Assembly (NCBI GenBank): GCA_945910005.1 | Contig: OX246747.1 | Span: 7,465,966-7,529,965, forward strand | Source: Isoperla grammatica | Taxonomy: Eukaryota; Arthropoda; Insecta; Plecoptera; Perlodidae | Length of the DNA: 64,000 bases | Reading direction: 5' to 3' | Shown: positions 50,604 through 60,799 of the stretch, in pieces | Layout of the letters: every line of letters begins with the position of its first letter | How positions within the stretch are numbered: position 1 is the first letter of the stretch | Position numbers and translations under genes: made by a program | The notes under the pieces: model-generated | Database searches by the model: none | The model's input: the letters and a program-made list of their open reading frames with translations, nothing else | Told to the model about the DNA's origin: nothing

Positions 50604-51977
50604 ATGTGGGTTGTCCCCAACAAAACTATGAGTAAACGAAGCCTCATAGATGACGACTTTGACTTACAGCAGAAAAAGAACGCCAAGACTGTTGGACCGA
50701 CCCCGAAGTTTCTGGTTGTTACACGTGTCGATAAGGATAAGAACTTTTTAAAAATGTCTCCTTTCTATCTTCGGAAAGCGATAGAAGGAATCGCTGCCAA
50801 TATCACATCAGTGAAAAAGTTACGCAATGGTACCCTCCTAGTTGAAACATCCTCTGACAAACAATCTCTGACTTTATTAGAGTCCACCAAGATAGCCGAT
50901 ATGCCTGTCACTGTTACCCCACATACAACCCTCAATTCATCAAAAGGCGTCATCAGGTGTTACGACCTGATGAACTGTTCCATCGAAGAAATTAAAGCAG
51001 AACTTGCATCACAACTAGTAGCAGACGTATATCAAATCCACAGCAAACGAACCGGCACATTGACCCCCACACCAACATACATTCTTACATTTAATACATC
51101 TACTCCGCCAAAAATCATTCACGCAGGCTATTATCGCCTCGACGTCCGACCTTTCGTTGGTCGCCCTCTTCGCTGCTTCAGGTGTCAGAAGTTTGGGCAT
51201 TCACAAAAGGCATGCAAGAGTAAAGCCATGTGTTGCGAATGTGGACAGCCAGCCCATGGCGATGAAGCATGCAAATCAGACAAAAAATGTATAAAGTGTG
51301 ATGGATGTCATTCTGCAGCTTCTAGAGACTGCCCAAAATGGAAAGAAGAGGAAGCTATTCAAAAAATACGGTCGACCGAAAACATCTCGATATATGAGGC
51401 CCGCAAAAAATACTTTGCAATTGCATCGCCGATATTTAAAAGGTCATTCGCTGATGTAGTAAACGTGCAACCAGAGAAAACCGCAATACCGATCACTCCT
51501 TCACCACCTACATCTTCATCTGTCACCTCGGAATCTCCCCTCTTGACTGAGCTCTTGGAAACCATAAAACAATTAAAAGAAACAATTGACCGCCAGCAGA
51601 AACGACTAGAGGTCCAAGATGATCTCATTAAAGAACTTCTAGCCACAAGACCCCAATCGCCATCCGACAAGCAGAAAGCAACACAAAAAGAAACTCCAGT
51701 CAATGCAGTGCATGAGACAGCCCAGAATACAAATATGACGCAAAACAAAGTTCGCAAGCTTGTTCGCGATCAACAACAACCCAATACCGACTTTCAATTT
51801 CCGAAAGGGAAACGGAATAAAAACTGGAAAAGGGCCCTCGCTTCGCAAGTGGCTCTTGCCCAAAGTCAGTCGGAGGCGTCTCCTTTTGAAGACACAGGAG
51901 ATGAAATGGACACATCTCCTCCAACTCCTGCTACCTCTAAGGTAGCTCAATTTTTAAAGCAAAAAAGAGACCAGTAG
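50604..51977 (+). CDS. LINE ORF1 protein, RNA-binding with three zinc knuckles
   Basis: 457 residues from ATG 50604 (MWVVPNKTMSKRSLIDDDFD; the second Met at 50628 could be used). Residues ~35-190 are a globular region (FLVVTRVDKDKNFLKMSPFY, TSVKKLRNGTLLVET) like RRM-type ORF1 cores. Residues ~195-255 hold three CCHC knuckles: CFRCQKFGHSQKAC, CCECGQPAHGDEAC and CIKCDGCHSAASRDC. A Ser/Pro-rich linker and a coiled coil (LLETIKQLKETIDRQQKRLE) for self-association come next, then a basic tail ending QFLKQKRDQ. It would package the LINE RNA. Homologous to the partial ORF1 at 20706-21430. Confidence 0.9.
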   Translation: MWVVPNKTMSKRSLIDDDFDLQQKKNAKTVGPTPKFLVVTRVDKDKNFLKMSPFYLRKAIEGIAANITSVKKLRNGTLLVETSSDKQSLTLLESTKIADMPVTVTPHTTLNSSKGVIRCYDLMNCSIEEIKAELASQLVADVYQIHSKRTGTLTPTPTYILTFNTSTPPKIIHAGYYRLDVRPFVGRPLRCFRCQKFGHSQKACKSKAMCCECGQPAHGDEACKSDKKCIKCDGCHSAASRDCPKWKEEEAIQKIRSTENISIYEARKKYFAIASPIFKRSFADVVNVQPEKTAIPITPSPPTSSSVTSESPLLTELLETIKQLKETIDRQQKRLEVQDDLIKELLATRPQSPSDKQKATQKETPVNAVHETAQNTNMTQNKVRKLVRDQQQPNTDFQFPKGKRNKNWKRALASQVALAQSQSEASPFEDTGDEMDTSPPTPATSKVAQFLKQKRDQ

Positions 51978-52014
51978 CATCCCCCATCTGACCTCTCCTT
52001 TTTATCCTTTAATA

Positions 52015-55000
52015 ATGGACACATGCCTTCAGTGGAACGTAAGAGGTTATTTTAGTAGATCTGAAGAGGTAAAACTTTTAGTTTCACACTACAAACCAGC
52101 TTTTCTGTGCTTCCAGGAAACACATTTTAAACCTTCAGACAACCCTAAGTTAAGAGGATATACCTTTTATAGATGTGATGACGTATCGGGTGATCGGGCA
52201 AAGGGAGGAGTGGCTATCTCGGTAACGAACAGCGTATACTCCGAAGCACTGCCTCTCACAACAACGTTGCAGGCAGTGGCTGTCCGAGTGGCCCTCAGTG
52301 GCACGATCACTCTATGCAATATCTATTTTCCTCCTCTTTCTGTGATATCAAAGCAACTAGTCAATAACCTTTTACAACAACTACCACGTCCATTTATTTT
52401 ATTCGGGGATTTCAACGCTCACAATGTTTTATGGGGTGACCAGATATCTAGTCCTAGGGGTAAGATAATAGAAGACGTTTTAACAACTAACGACCTTATC
52501 TTACTGAATAATGGAGAACCAACCCACTTTAACACTGCAAATGGTTCATATTCTGCCATTGACTTAACAATATGTACACCCTCTATCTTCCTAGAACTAG
52601 AGTGGAGTGTCATACCAGATCTTCATGGTAGCGATCACTTCCCTATACTGGTCACCATAACTCACCAGGGAGAGTCCAGACAACGGGCGCCTAAGTGGAA
52701 CGTTGAAAGAGCTGACTGGAATATGTTCAAGACCCTGGCCGTATTTGGCAACGAACACTTTGATGACATCCAGGATCAGGTGAACCATGTCACCAACAAG
52801 ATCATCTCAGCGGCAAGGTCCACTATCCCTCAAACGTCAATCCATCCTCGACGCATACCAGTTCCCTGGTGGAATGCTGAATGTAAGGAGGCCATCAAAA
52901 AACGTAGAAAGGCATTAAAGGTATTCAGCAGATACCCAACACAAGCCAACCTGGAAGCTTTCAGAAAACTACGTGCGAAAGCCAGATACATTATTAAAGA
53001 ATCGCGCAAACGCTCATGGAAGTGCTACGTGTCCACATTGACACACCGAACACCAGTTTCTCAAGTTTGGAAAAAAATTAGAAAGATATCTTGCCAAAAT
53101 ACCTTTTGTAGTCCTTCCGGCGTTCTAGTCAATAATGAATTAAAAACGTCTCAAATAGATATAGCGAATGCCTTCGGGGCACATTACGCCAGCATCTCTA
53201 GCTCCGCTAATTACTCTGCGAAATTTCTCAAGCGAAAGGCTCAGGAGGAACAGAAGACCCTAAACTTTTCATCAAACAATAGAGAGGAATACAATCATCC
53301 CTTCACGGAATGGGAATTCATGAACACCATAAGCGATCTCAAGAACTCTGCCACTGGCCCGGACGAAGTTCACAACGACATGATAAAACACCTCTCTCCC
53401 GAAGCTCTCCGGTACATTCTTGACATGTTCAACCGCATCTGGCTCGAAGATGTGTTCCCGGACTCGTGGAGGGATGCCATTACCGTCCCGATTTTAAAAC
53501 CAGGCAAAGACAAGGTGCATGTGTCAAATTATAGGCCAATTTCCCTTACGAGTTGTCTTTGTAAAGCTCTTGAAAGGATGATCAATAAGAGATTGATGTG
53601 GTTGTTGGAAAGCCGAAATCTTCTTACTCCGGAACAATCAGGTTTTCGTAAAGGCCGCTCGGCCCTGGACCATCTCGTCCGATTGGAGGGTTATATTCGA
53701 GATGCTTTTATAACCAAACAACATGTAGTGGCCGTCTTCTTCGATTTGGAGAAGGCGTATGACACTACATGGAAACATGGGATTTTAAAAACTTTACATT
53801 CCTGGGGTATGAAGGGACACTTACCGGTTTTTATTTCGAATTTTTTAACCAACAGACGATTTCAAGTCCGGATTGGAAACCTTTTATCAAGACCATTTTA
53901 CCAAGAGAACGGTGTGCCACAAGGATCTGTTTTAAGTGTCCTTTGTTTCGCAATAGCTATTAACAACATAACTTCTTATGTACGCAAACCCGTGCAGTCT
54001 TCACTCTCTGTAGATGACTATGCAATGTTTTACCGGGCGTCATTCCTCAGTTCAATTGAGCGGCAGCTGCAGCTGAATGTCAGGCGGCTTGAGAAGTGGG
54101 CAGATGAGACTGGCTTCAGATTCTCGGTTACAAAAACAACGTGTGTACTTTTCAGCCACCGCCGAGGTATTTTTATGAACCCCGAACTAATAATGGGAGG
54201 CCGTACCCTGACATTCACAGACACCGCTCGTTTTCTGGGAATGTTTTTTGACAAAAAGTTAACATGGCGACCACATATACAACAACTCCGAACAAAATGT
54301 TTCAAGGCGCTAAACATCCTACGCGTACTTAGCAATACCAAATGGGGTGCAGATCGTACCATCATGCTCCGACTTTACCGTTCTCTGATTCGTTCCAAAC
54401 TAGACTTTGCCAGTTTTATCTATGACTCTGCGAGACCTTCCTACATTAGAACTTTGAACACAGTACACCACACAGGCATTCGACTCTCGACGGGAGCATT
54501 TCGAACAAGCCCCGTCCCAAGTCTGTACAGCGAGGCAGGCGAGCCTTCATTGGCTATTAGGAGGAAGTACCTAATGCTGAACTATGTTTCATCTTTAAAA
54601 GGGTCTCCGAAAAACCCATCGTACGATGTGATTTTTAATCCCCCTTTTAAAAATCTGTATGCCTCGAGGAACAAAGTAATGAGACCAGTGGGTATTCGTT
54701 CTCTTGAACTCTTAGAAGAGCTACAAATAACGTTACCTCTAGTTTTCAACGTGTCTGATCGTTCAATGCCACCTTGGGCCGTAACCAAGCCGGTTTGTAT
54801 AACACGTCTCTCAATCTACAAAAAAGAGTCTACATCTAACATTCAATACCAGGCCCTATTTCACGAAATTCGCTCAACGCACCACGACTTTGAGTGCATC
54901 TACACTGATGGATCGAAAATAGGTGATCTGGTTGGCTGTGCTTTTACAACGGATGACGAACATTTTACCTTTAAACTCCACCCAATGTTTAGTGTGTTTA

Positions 55001-55698
55001 ATGCGGAGCTCTTTGCAATACTGCAAAGCCTCCTCTATGTTTTATCTCATGACGGTTCAAAATTTCTAGTGTGTACTGACTCTCTTAGTACACTAGAATC
55101 CCTGTCTCAAATGTACTCCAGGCACCCCCTGGTATGTAAAATCCAAAACATTTTAACAAAACTGTCCTCGAAACGAAAACGTGTTGTATTTTGTTGGGTG
55201 CCTGGCCATGCCGGAATCCAAGGCAATGAACGTGCAGATCTATTTGCAAAAGCGGCATGCAACAAGGGCAGCGCTGACAATAACCTTATTGTGACTCATG
55301 ACCTCAAAGTAGTCTTCAAGCATAAGCTGAAAGAAATGTGGCAAAATAACTGGTCAAGCATTGAGAATAACAAACTACGTGAAATCAAAAGTAGTGTAGT
55401 GTCATGGTTATCTTCACGACGACCCTCTCGTCGGGAAGAAGTTGTTTTGACTCGGCTGCGGATCGGACACACATACCTCACTCACGGATATCTTTTGCGT
55501 AGCGAAGCCCCCCCCACTTGTGAGGTATGTGGAGTTGTTTTAAGTATGAAACACATTTTAGTTGAGTGTAAAAAATACAATGACGAGAGGAACCGTTTTA
55601 AATTAACAACTTTAAAAGAAATTTTAGCTGACGACTCAAGTCTTCTTGACAATGTTTTTAACTTTTTACAATCTTTAGAGCTACTGAGTGCTATCTAA
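52015..55698 (+). CDS. LINE ORF2 polyprotein: endonuclease, RT, RNase H
   Basis: 1227 residues. Residues 1-220: AP-like endonuclease (LQWNVRGYFSR, FLCFQETHFK with catalytic E, FGDFNAHNVLWG, GSDHFPILV with the final D-H). ~420-720: RT with LKNSATGPDEVHND, NYRPISLTSCLCKALERM, VAVFFDLEKAYDTTW (first catalytic D), GVPQGSVL, and the metal-binding pair in LSVDDYAMF. ~960-1090: RNase H with IYTDGSKIG, FNAELFAIL, CTDSLSTLES and VPGHAGIQGNERADLFAK, so D-E-D-D is complete. A C-terminal CCHC-like finger CEVCGVVLSMKHILVEC follows. RNase H is characteristic of the I and related groups. The frame is fully open. Confidence 0.93.
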   Translation: MDTCLQWNVRGYFSRSEEVKLLVSHYKPAFLCFQETHFKPSDNPKLRGYTFYRCDDVSGDRAKGGVAISVTNSVYSEALPLTTTLQAVAVRVALSGTITLCNIYFPPLSVISKQLVNNLLQQLPRPFILFGDFNAHNVLWGDQISSPRGKIIEDVLTTNDLILLNNGEPTHFNTANGSYSAIDLTICTPSIFLELEWSVIPDLHGSDHFPILVTITHQGESRQRAPKWNVERADWNMFKTLAVFGNEHFDDIQDQVNHVTNKIISAARSTIPQTSIHPRRIPVPWWNAECKEAIKKRRKALKVFSRYPTQANLEAFRKLRAKARYIIKESRKRSWKCYVSTLTHRTPVSQVWKKIRKISCQNTFCSPSGVLVNNELKTSQIDIANAFGAHYASISSSANYSAKFLKRKAQEEQKTLNFSSNNREEYNHPFTEWEFMNTISDLKNSATGPDEVHNDMIKHLSPEALRYILDMFNRIWLEDVFPDSWRDAITVPILKPGKDKVHVSNYRPISLTSCLCKALERMINKRLMWLLESRNLLTPEQSGFRKGRSALDHLVRLEGYIRDAFITKQHVVAVFFDLEKAYDTTWKHGILKTLHSWGMKGHLPVFISNFLTNRRFQVRIGNLLSRPFYQENGVPQGSVLSVLCFAIAINNITSYVRKPVQSSLSVDDYAMFYRASFLSSIERQLQLNVRRLEKWADETGFRFSVTKTTCVLFSHRRGIFMNPELIMGGRTLTFTDTARFLGMFFDKKLTWRPHIQQLRTKCFKALNILRVLSNTKWGADRTIMLRLYRSLIRSKLDFASFIYDSARPSYIRTLNTVHHTGIRLSTGAFRTSPVPSLYSEAGEPSLAIRRKYLMLNYVSSLKGSPKNPSYDVIFNPPFKNLYASRNKVMRPVGIRSLELLEELQITLPLVFNVSDRSMPPWAVTKPVCITRLSIYKKESTSNIQYQALFHEIRSTHHDFECIYTDGSKIGDLVGCAFTTDDEHFTFKLHPMFSVFNAELFAILQSLLYVLSHDGSKFLVCTDSLSTLESLSQMYSRHPLVCKIQNILTKLSSKRKRVVFCWVPGHAGIQGNERADLFAKAACNKGSADNNLIVTHDLKVVFKHKLKEMWQNNWSSIENNKLREIKSSVVSWLSSRRPSRREEVVLTRLRIGHTYLTHGYLLRSEAPPTCEVCGVVLSMKHILVECKKYNDERNRFKLTTLKEILADDSSLLDNVFNFLQSLELLSAI

Positions 55699-55766
55699 AA
55701 TAACACCAGGCAAAGCCAAAAGTCTATCGGGCACTAATAACCACGTCGTTGTGTGCCCTTAAACCC

Positions 55767-55797
<31 letters not shown>

Positions 55798-56440
55798 TGC
55801 AAGTTTGAGAAAGAGTGTCACCTCTAAATTCCTCTCTAGTAACGCCTTTTATACAATTATAGAACCCGCTAGCCGCAAGCATATTCTTATAAGTGAGTAC
55901 ACACGTGTCCTCCTCATTTAAGATATCCAAATTCATATCACCAATTATCAGCATATTAGATACGGATACATTATCACGTATGTACCTTTCTACTTCATTC
56001 ACAAAATTATGTTTTGTGTTATTGTCTGGAGGCCTATAGATTGCCAACAAATAAAATGACTGGCTAACATTAGGAACGTGGAAGGTACCACTCATTCCTT
56101 CAAAATTATCAAACTCAGCATTTGATAACACAAAATCAATATCATTTTTTACAAAAAAAAGTAGACCACCACCGCGTCTATGAGTGCGAGGTTTTGAAAA
56201 TAATTTGTAGCCATCTAAATTAAAAGTGCCAACCTCAACAACCCAACTGGTTTTGCAGAACTACTTTCAGTTCGTCCCAATGTTTATTTAATGACCGTAT
56301 GTTTAAATGTAATACCGTAACTCCTGTGTTTGACTCAAACCAACTATCTAAATCGTTTGTTATCAAACATCTATTTCCATCTACATAATCGTACATATCA
56401 TCATCCATGTCACCACACACACTAATCTCCTCTTATTCAA
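55798..56440 (-). pseudogene. CR1-like LINE endonuclease, 5' portion right of the I-LINE insertion
   Basis: The - strand reads VTVLHLNIRSLNKHWDELK (N of the first endonuclease block), a frameshift near 56250, then LDGYKLFSKPRTHRRGGGLL, LLAIYRPPDNN, MLIIGDMNLDILNE and CIKGVTREEFRGDTLS. It continues in frame across the insertion site into 50026-49845. It probably belonged to a CR1-like element of the kind also seen at 61.6-64 kb. Confidence 0.8.
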
Positions 56441-56450
56441 TCTGCCTAAG

Positions 56451-56661
56451 CCTGCCCATGGACTGCTACCTTATCGTGGTGGGCAGGTTTGCGTGCTTTG
56501 TTGATCCCGAGAGCTATGCCGGCGGAAGCGTATGCTTCTGGTAGGGCCACCCTAGCCGGACTGGTCGAGGAGGAGAAGTCAGACGAAGTGCAGTCCACAC
56601 CCCAAGCCCCTTTCCACCCCCGCTCTCCTATTGGCCCCTTTCCTCCCCTATTTCATCTTCA
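56451..56661 (+). mobile_element. Family R retroposon, head I, only + strand copy, 3' end lost
   Basis: Starts CCTGCCCATGGACTGCTACC with the full head I, then the short-form middle (CTCTCCTATTGGCCCCTTTC). It stops at CATCTTCAT, just before the Harbinger target site TAA at 56664. The common 3' module and tail are missing. Confidence 0.9.
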
Positions 56662-56825
56662 TTTAAGCTGGGTTCCCATGGCTGCGTCGTGCGTTGACGC
56701 ACTCTGGGCGAAGCAGGCGGAGGGTGCCCATGGCTGCGGTGGATGCCACAGCCTTCTATTTGAATTTTAATTTTAACTAGCTGTGTTTATCAATTTTCGC
56801 GCGTGTTTCAAGTAAAACGTTCCTC

Positions 56826-58402
56826 ATGGCGCAAGTGACAGTTCGTCGCCGTTTTAGGCGTAAATTATTGCTGCTTCTTCATCTCGTTAATGTTAGGTTG
56901 CAAGTGTTGGCTCTTTCTACCGAGCGTCGGTTTTGGCAAAGAGGCATATTTGAAAAGCGGACCTCTTTAGGTAACTACTACACCTTGGTACCAGAAATGA
57001 GGTTAGGTGATGAGGATTCGCATACGAATTACTTTCGAATGTCAAAGGAGTCATTTGACTGGTTACTCGTCAAAGTATCACCTATTCTAAAACGGCCATC
57101 ACCTTCTCTGCGAAGACAAGCTATTGAACCCGGGCTAAAATTAGCTTTGACATTGAGGTATGTTATGCCCCATAGAAAAGTTGCATGAAATTCCTAGCCC
57201 TAGGGCCTAGGCATACTCTTGTTTTTGTGGCAACAAGACGTACTAGTACTAGGCCCTGTAGTTGTATGCTGTTCTCTGGATGTGTTTCTATTTTATCCCT
57301 GTAGATACTTGGCATCAGGTGACTCGATGCGGTCTATGTCGTTTAATGAGAGAGTGGGCAAGAGCACAACCTCAAAAATTGTTCGAGAAACTTGTGGCGC
57401 TATTTGGGAAGTATTAAACGAAGAAGTTCTTCCAACCACAACTGCTGAGAAATGGGTAGAGATTAGTGAGGAATTCCTAACCAAATGGAACTTTCCAAAC
57501 TGCGTAGGCAGCATTGACGGGAAGCATGTTGCGATTCAGGTAGGTCTAAACCCATGTAGGTACCAGTAACTCAGTGTACAATATAACATTTATACATAAT
57601 CATTCACATTTTCTATGGATTTTGATTGCCCTGTCGCTAATCAAAAACTTTTCTTTCTTTAAAACAGGCACCTAACAAATCGGGCTCCTATTTCTATAAT
57701 TATAAAGGTCAGTTCAGTATTGTACTAATGGCCTGCTGTGATGCAAATTTTTGTTTTACATTAGTTGATATTGGAGCTTCAGGACATCAAAGCGATGGAG
57801 GAATATTTGCGAACTCAAACTTCGGAAATGCTATTATAGACGAGTTACTGCCAGTTCCACCAGAAATGCGCATCTTTTCATATACATTGCCAAGTGTATT
57901 TGTAGGTGATGCAGCATTCCCTTTGCGGCCCAACCTTATGCGACCTTTCCCTACTACAAGTAATGCTCCAGAAAATGTGGTCTACAACTATAGACTTAGC
58001 AGGGCCCGTCGAATGATAGAAAATACATTTGGAATTATGGCAGCCAGATGGCGGATTTACAGAAAACCTATATCTGCTAGTACCAAGACAGTGGAAGCTA
58101 TCATTGCGGCAACAGTGTGTCTTCATAACTGGCTACAAAGAATGAGCAATCAAATGCGTACTGGTTATTGTCCATCACGATTGATCGACCACGAGACTGA
58201 CAATGGCTTCACTCCTGGAAAATGGAGACAAATGCAAATGGATGGTTTGAGACAGATTGGGCGAACAGGAGCGAATACTTTCACAAGGAATGCTAAAGCG
58301 ATACGTGACGAATTCAAGAAATACTTTTGGAATGAAGGCCAATTGCCATGGCAATGGGATAAGTTGGTGGCTCCTAGACCTCTGGCCCAGCAACAACAAT
58401 AG
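56826..58402 (+). CDS. PIF/Harbinger transposase (HARBI1-like), three exons
   Basis: Exons 56826-57157, 57305-57539 and 57668-58402 total 1302 nt, 433 residues, with GT-AG introns of 147 and 128 bp (GTATGT...CTGTAG; GTAGGT...AAACAG). The start MAQVTVRRRFRRK is the first ATG. Residues ~60-140: helix-turn-helix-like part (NYFRMSKESFDWLLVKV, SGDSMRSMSFNERVGKST). The DDE domain has D in VGSIDGKHVAI, D in VGDAAFPLRPNLMRP, and E in RRMIENTFGIMAARWRI, so the triad is complete; ATVCLHNWLQ follows. No stop or frameshift in the spliced frame, so it may be functional. It would cut at the element ends together with the MADF protein. Confidence 0.88.
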
Positions 58403-58847
58403 TGATGTGAAGGGATAGGAGTTGGGACATCACTGTACACAATGAAGGAACATATAAATACATTGTGGTTTTTAATGCATCACCAATAAACAAATGGTAC
58501 TTATAAAATAATGATAATAATAGTAATAACAATATAGTAATATTAATATAGGGCTTAATAATCTATAACAGGAGATACATCTATTCTATGTTCGATACAA
58601 ATTTATGAAAATAATAATACATTGATAGAAAAGGGCATGCCCTTATTGTCCTTCATTCATTCATGTCCTTCATTCAGTAAAAATAATGGAAATTACATTC
58701 TTTTATTGGAAGCTCTCTATTGCCAACTGGTACAAATATGTCAGCCCTGCATAGAATTGAGCTATCCGTAACTAGTCTACAATAAGAAAAGTGTAAAAAT
58801 AAAAAAAAATTAAAAATAGCATACAGCGTGGGCTATCTAGGCCTACT
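58403..58847. other. 3' sequence between convergent Harbinger genes
   Basis: AT-rich, with AATAAA at ~58487 as a possible poly-A signal for the transposase and AATAATAATAG-type simple repeats. No gene. Confidence 0.6.
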
Positions 58848-60094
58848 TTAGTTCCCAAATTCTGCATTGAACAGAAGTGTTTGTAGGTCAATTTTCGTCT
58901 TGGCTCTTAATCTTGGTTCCAGACGATCTAGGATCGGTGCCAAACTGAGCATGTAGCGCTCAGATTCAGTGTACACCTGAAAAGAAGAAACCACAACTTG
59001 TTTATTTATTTAATGTCTATCCTATTCAGTAATAAACTGATTCACAAAGGATGACAATAAATACAAAACTAGAAATAAACAAGATATTGTGTTGATTGGA
59101 AAGTGCCAAAAGGCTGCACAACAGAATTGTATGACAGTGATAGGATGCCAACAGCTTACCTAAGTGTAGAGGTGGTAAGCCGTTGGCATCCTATTTATTA
59201 CAAAGACAGTGTTACTCTATCACAGTTTACCACCTCTACGCTTAGGTAAGCTGTTGGCATCCTATCACTATCACACAATTATAAACATAAAGAAGAATTT
59301 AACATTATGAAAATTAACAGTGCAAACAAAGTTCAAAACATGCTACATTGCAAAAAAAAGAAAACAAGGAACATAAAGAGGTACCTATTAGAAGTGAATG
59401 AAAAGTAAAAGAATGACAAAACAATAAAGACTAACCTCATTGTCACTGGGAGATTTGAGCTGTTTGATAATTTCCTGCTCCCTTGTCAATAGTGCATCCA
59501 TTTGCGTTCGCTTGTTACCGGTACTTGTTGTTTTCTTTGGATTACCCCCTTTGCTGCTTGGTGTAGATGCTATTGTTGTAGTAGCTGTTGGTTGGGAAGG
59601 TTGAGGAGTTGGCGTATCTTGAGAGACTTGTTCAACGGTTGGTTGAATCGGTGCAGCTTGGCAAAATGGGATTTTTGAGGGTAGAGTGAGGGTGGAGTAG
59701 GAGGAGGGCACCGGAGCAGTATGAATGATTTTAAATTTGGGTATGGATGAACTACTAGGTCTAGTAGATGAAGGGGATGGGCTAATTGATATGTAGGAAG
59801 CATGGAACTTAGGCCTCAGTGGTTGTACGGAGGAACATGATGAGACTGGAATGGGCACAGGGCTTCTCATTGTCAGAATAGGTTGGTTGCTGGTAGGCCT
59901 ATTTACCGGTAAAACAACATTACCAAATGTTGGTCGTGGCGTCACCGTTTTATTAAGGAACGCCAAGAAAGGCATTAGGGCCCACTCCTTCTTGGTGGAG
60001 CACGCTGCGCCACTCCGTTTCTCGTCTTTTTCCCGCATTTTTTCTCGAATGTAGCGATCGCGGATGCTCCTCCACTTTGTCTTTGCTTCAGCAG
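58848..60094 (-). CDS. Harbinger MADF-BESS accessory protein, first exon missing
   Basis: Exon 60094-59436 follows the acceptor TTGCTTTTAG and reads AEAKTKWRSIRDRYIREKMR, KKEWALMPFLAFLNK (second half of a MADF DNA-binding domain), then a Ser/Pro/Thr-rich linker and REQEIIKQLKSPSDNE. Donor GTTAGT, intron 59435-58977 containing a foldback element, acceptor TCTTTTCAG, and last exon 58976-58848 reading ERYMLSLAPILDRLEPRLRA, KTKIDLQTLLFNAEFGN-stop, a BESS-type motif. The phases agree. The exon with the start codon and the first MADF helices is not found within the 85 bp to the right TIR, so the gene is 5'-truncated. Such proteins bind the element ends and help to import the transposase. Confidence 0.75.
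59125..59280. mobile_element. Foldback (MITE-like) element with 54-bp arms
   Basis: Arms 59125-59178 and 59227-59280 are inverse copies with only about three mismatches, starting AATTGTATGACAGTGATAGG and containing GCCAACAGCTTACCTAAG. The central part repeats GTTGGCATCCTA once more. It lies in the MADF-BESS intron. The arm core resembles the foldback element at 32411-32620. Confidence 0.85.
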
Positions 60095-60199
60095 CTAAAA
60101 GCAATAAACAGAAAATTAACTATGTGCATGTGTGTTCCTAGCAATTGAGCAAGAGCTCTAGCCCATAGGAAACCCAAATTAATGTTAATGCTTGTGAAT

Positions 60200-60770
60200 A
60201 ACAAATACTACTTCCACCCATCTCCTAGCCTTTCTCAGTACCCTTCTTGCCGCTCGCTTCTGTACTGTACCCCCTCTAAGGCTTCCTTTCCCTTAGCGTC
60301 GTGTGCGTCGTGGGTCCCATATGGCTGCAGCATATTCCAGGCCTGGCCTAACCAATGCTCTATAAGCCTGTTCCCTAATTTCCCTTCCCGCTCCCCTTAA
60401 CACTCTCCTAACAAAATTACCGTTCCTTATGCCTTTCCTCACCATTCTACTTATACGCTCCTCCCACTCCAGAGTATCCTTCAGCCATACCCCTAGATAC
60501 CTTATGACCTCTACTCTCTCCAGCTGTGCCCCCCCCCCCCCACCTCCCCATCTTCCTTCTTGTGAACCTCACCCACTTACACTTTCCCCTACTCAGACTC
60601 ATCCCATTCACCCCAACCCATTTCCCCAGTCTTTTCAGGTCGTCGCCCACTAGGACTTCATCCCCGCTATTCCTAATTACCCTTACCCCTTACCGGCTTA
60701 CCCGTACCATTATGATTCCCTTAAGACAAATATTAGGATTGTCCAGGTCCACAAACGAGTAGATTAAATA
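60200..60770 (-). pseudogene. GC-rich LINE RT 3' fragment
   Basis: - strand frames read GDDLKRLGKWVGVNGMSLSR, GKCKWVRFTRRK, then (other frame) EVIRYLGVWLKDTLEWEE and EQAYRALVRPGLEYAAAIWD. These are the 'L..w...w.m..n..Kc', 'YLGv' and 'LVRP.LEYa..vWdP' blocks after the catalytic site of LINE RTs. Frameshifted at a C run (60526). Its composition differs sharply from its surroundings. Confidence 0.6.
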
Positions 60771-60799
60771 AATCTAGGCTAGAACATGTAAAAGTTAGG

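Larger units (their letters stand above)
50027..55797 (+). mobile_element. Complete I-group LINE with two intact ORFs
   Basis: The 5' end is CCGGTCGAGGTGGGTCC. ~580-bp 5' UTR (T-rich tract at 50103), ORF1 50604-51977, 37-nt spacer, ORF2 52015-55698, ~70-bp 3' UTR, and a tail of about seven CTAA/AACT units (55768-55797). Target duplications TGCAAGTTTGA at 50016-50026 and 55798-55808. It is full length, neither ORF has stops or frameshifts, and it may be mobile-competent. Inserted in the opposite orientation inside the endonuclease region of an old CR1-like LINE. Confidence 0.95.
56667..60179. mobile_element. PIF/Harbinger DNA transposon, 3.5 kb
   Basis: Ends GCTGGGTTCCCATGGCTGC (left) and, inverted, ATTTGGGTTTCCTATGGGCT (right) resemble each other imperfectly. 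TAA occurs at both outer borders (56664-56666 and 60180-60182), the usual 3-bp TWA duplication. It carries both genes typical of the superfamily in divergent order: the DDE transposase (+) and a MADF-BESS protein (-). A foldback element sits between them at 59125-59280. Confidence 0.75.

Noticed and set aside
51015..55481. Antisense ORFs within the LINE ORFs
   Set aside because: Shadows of the long coding frames on the + strand.
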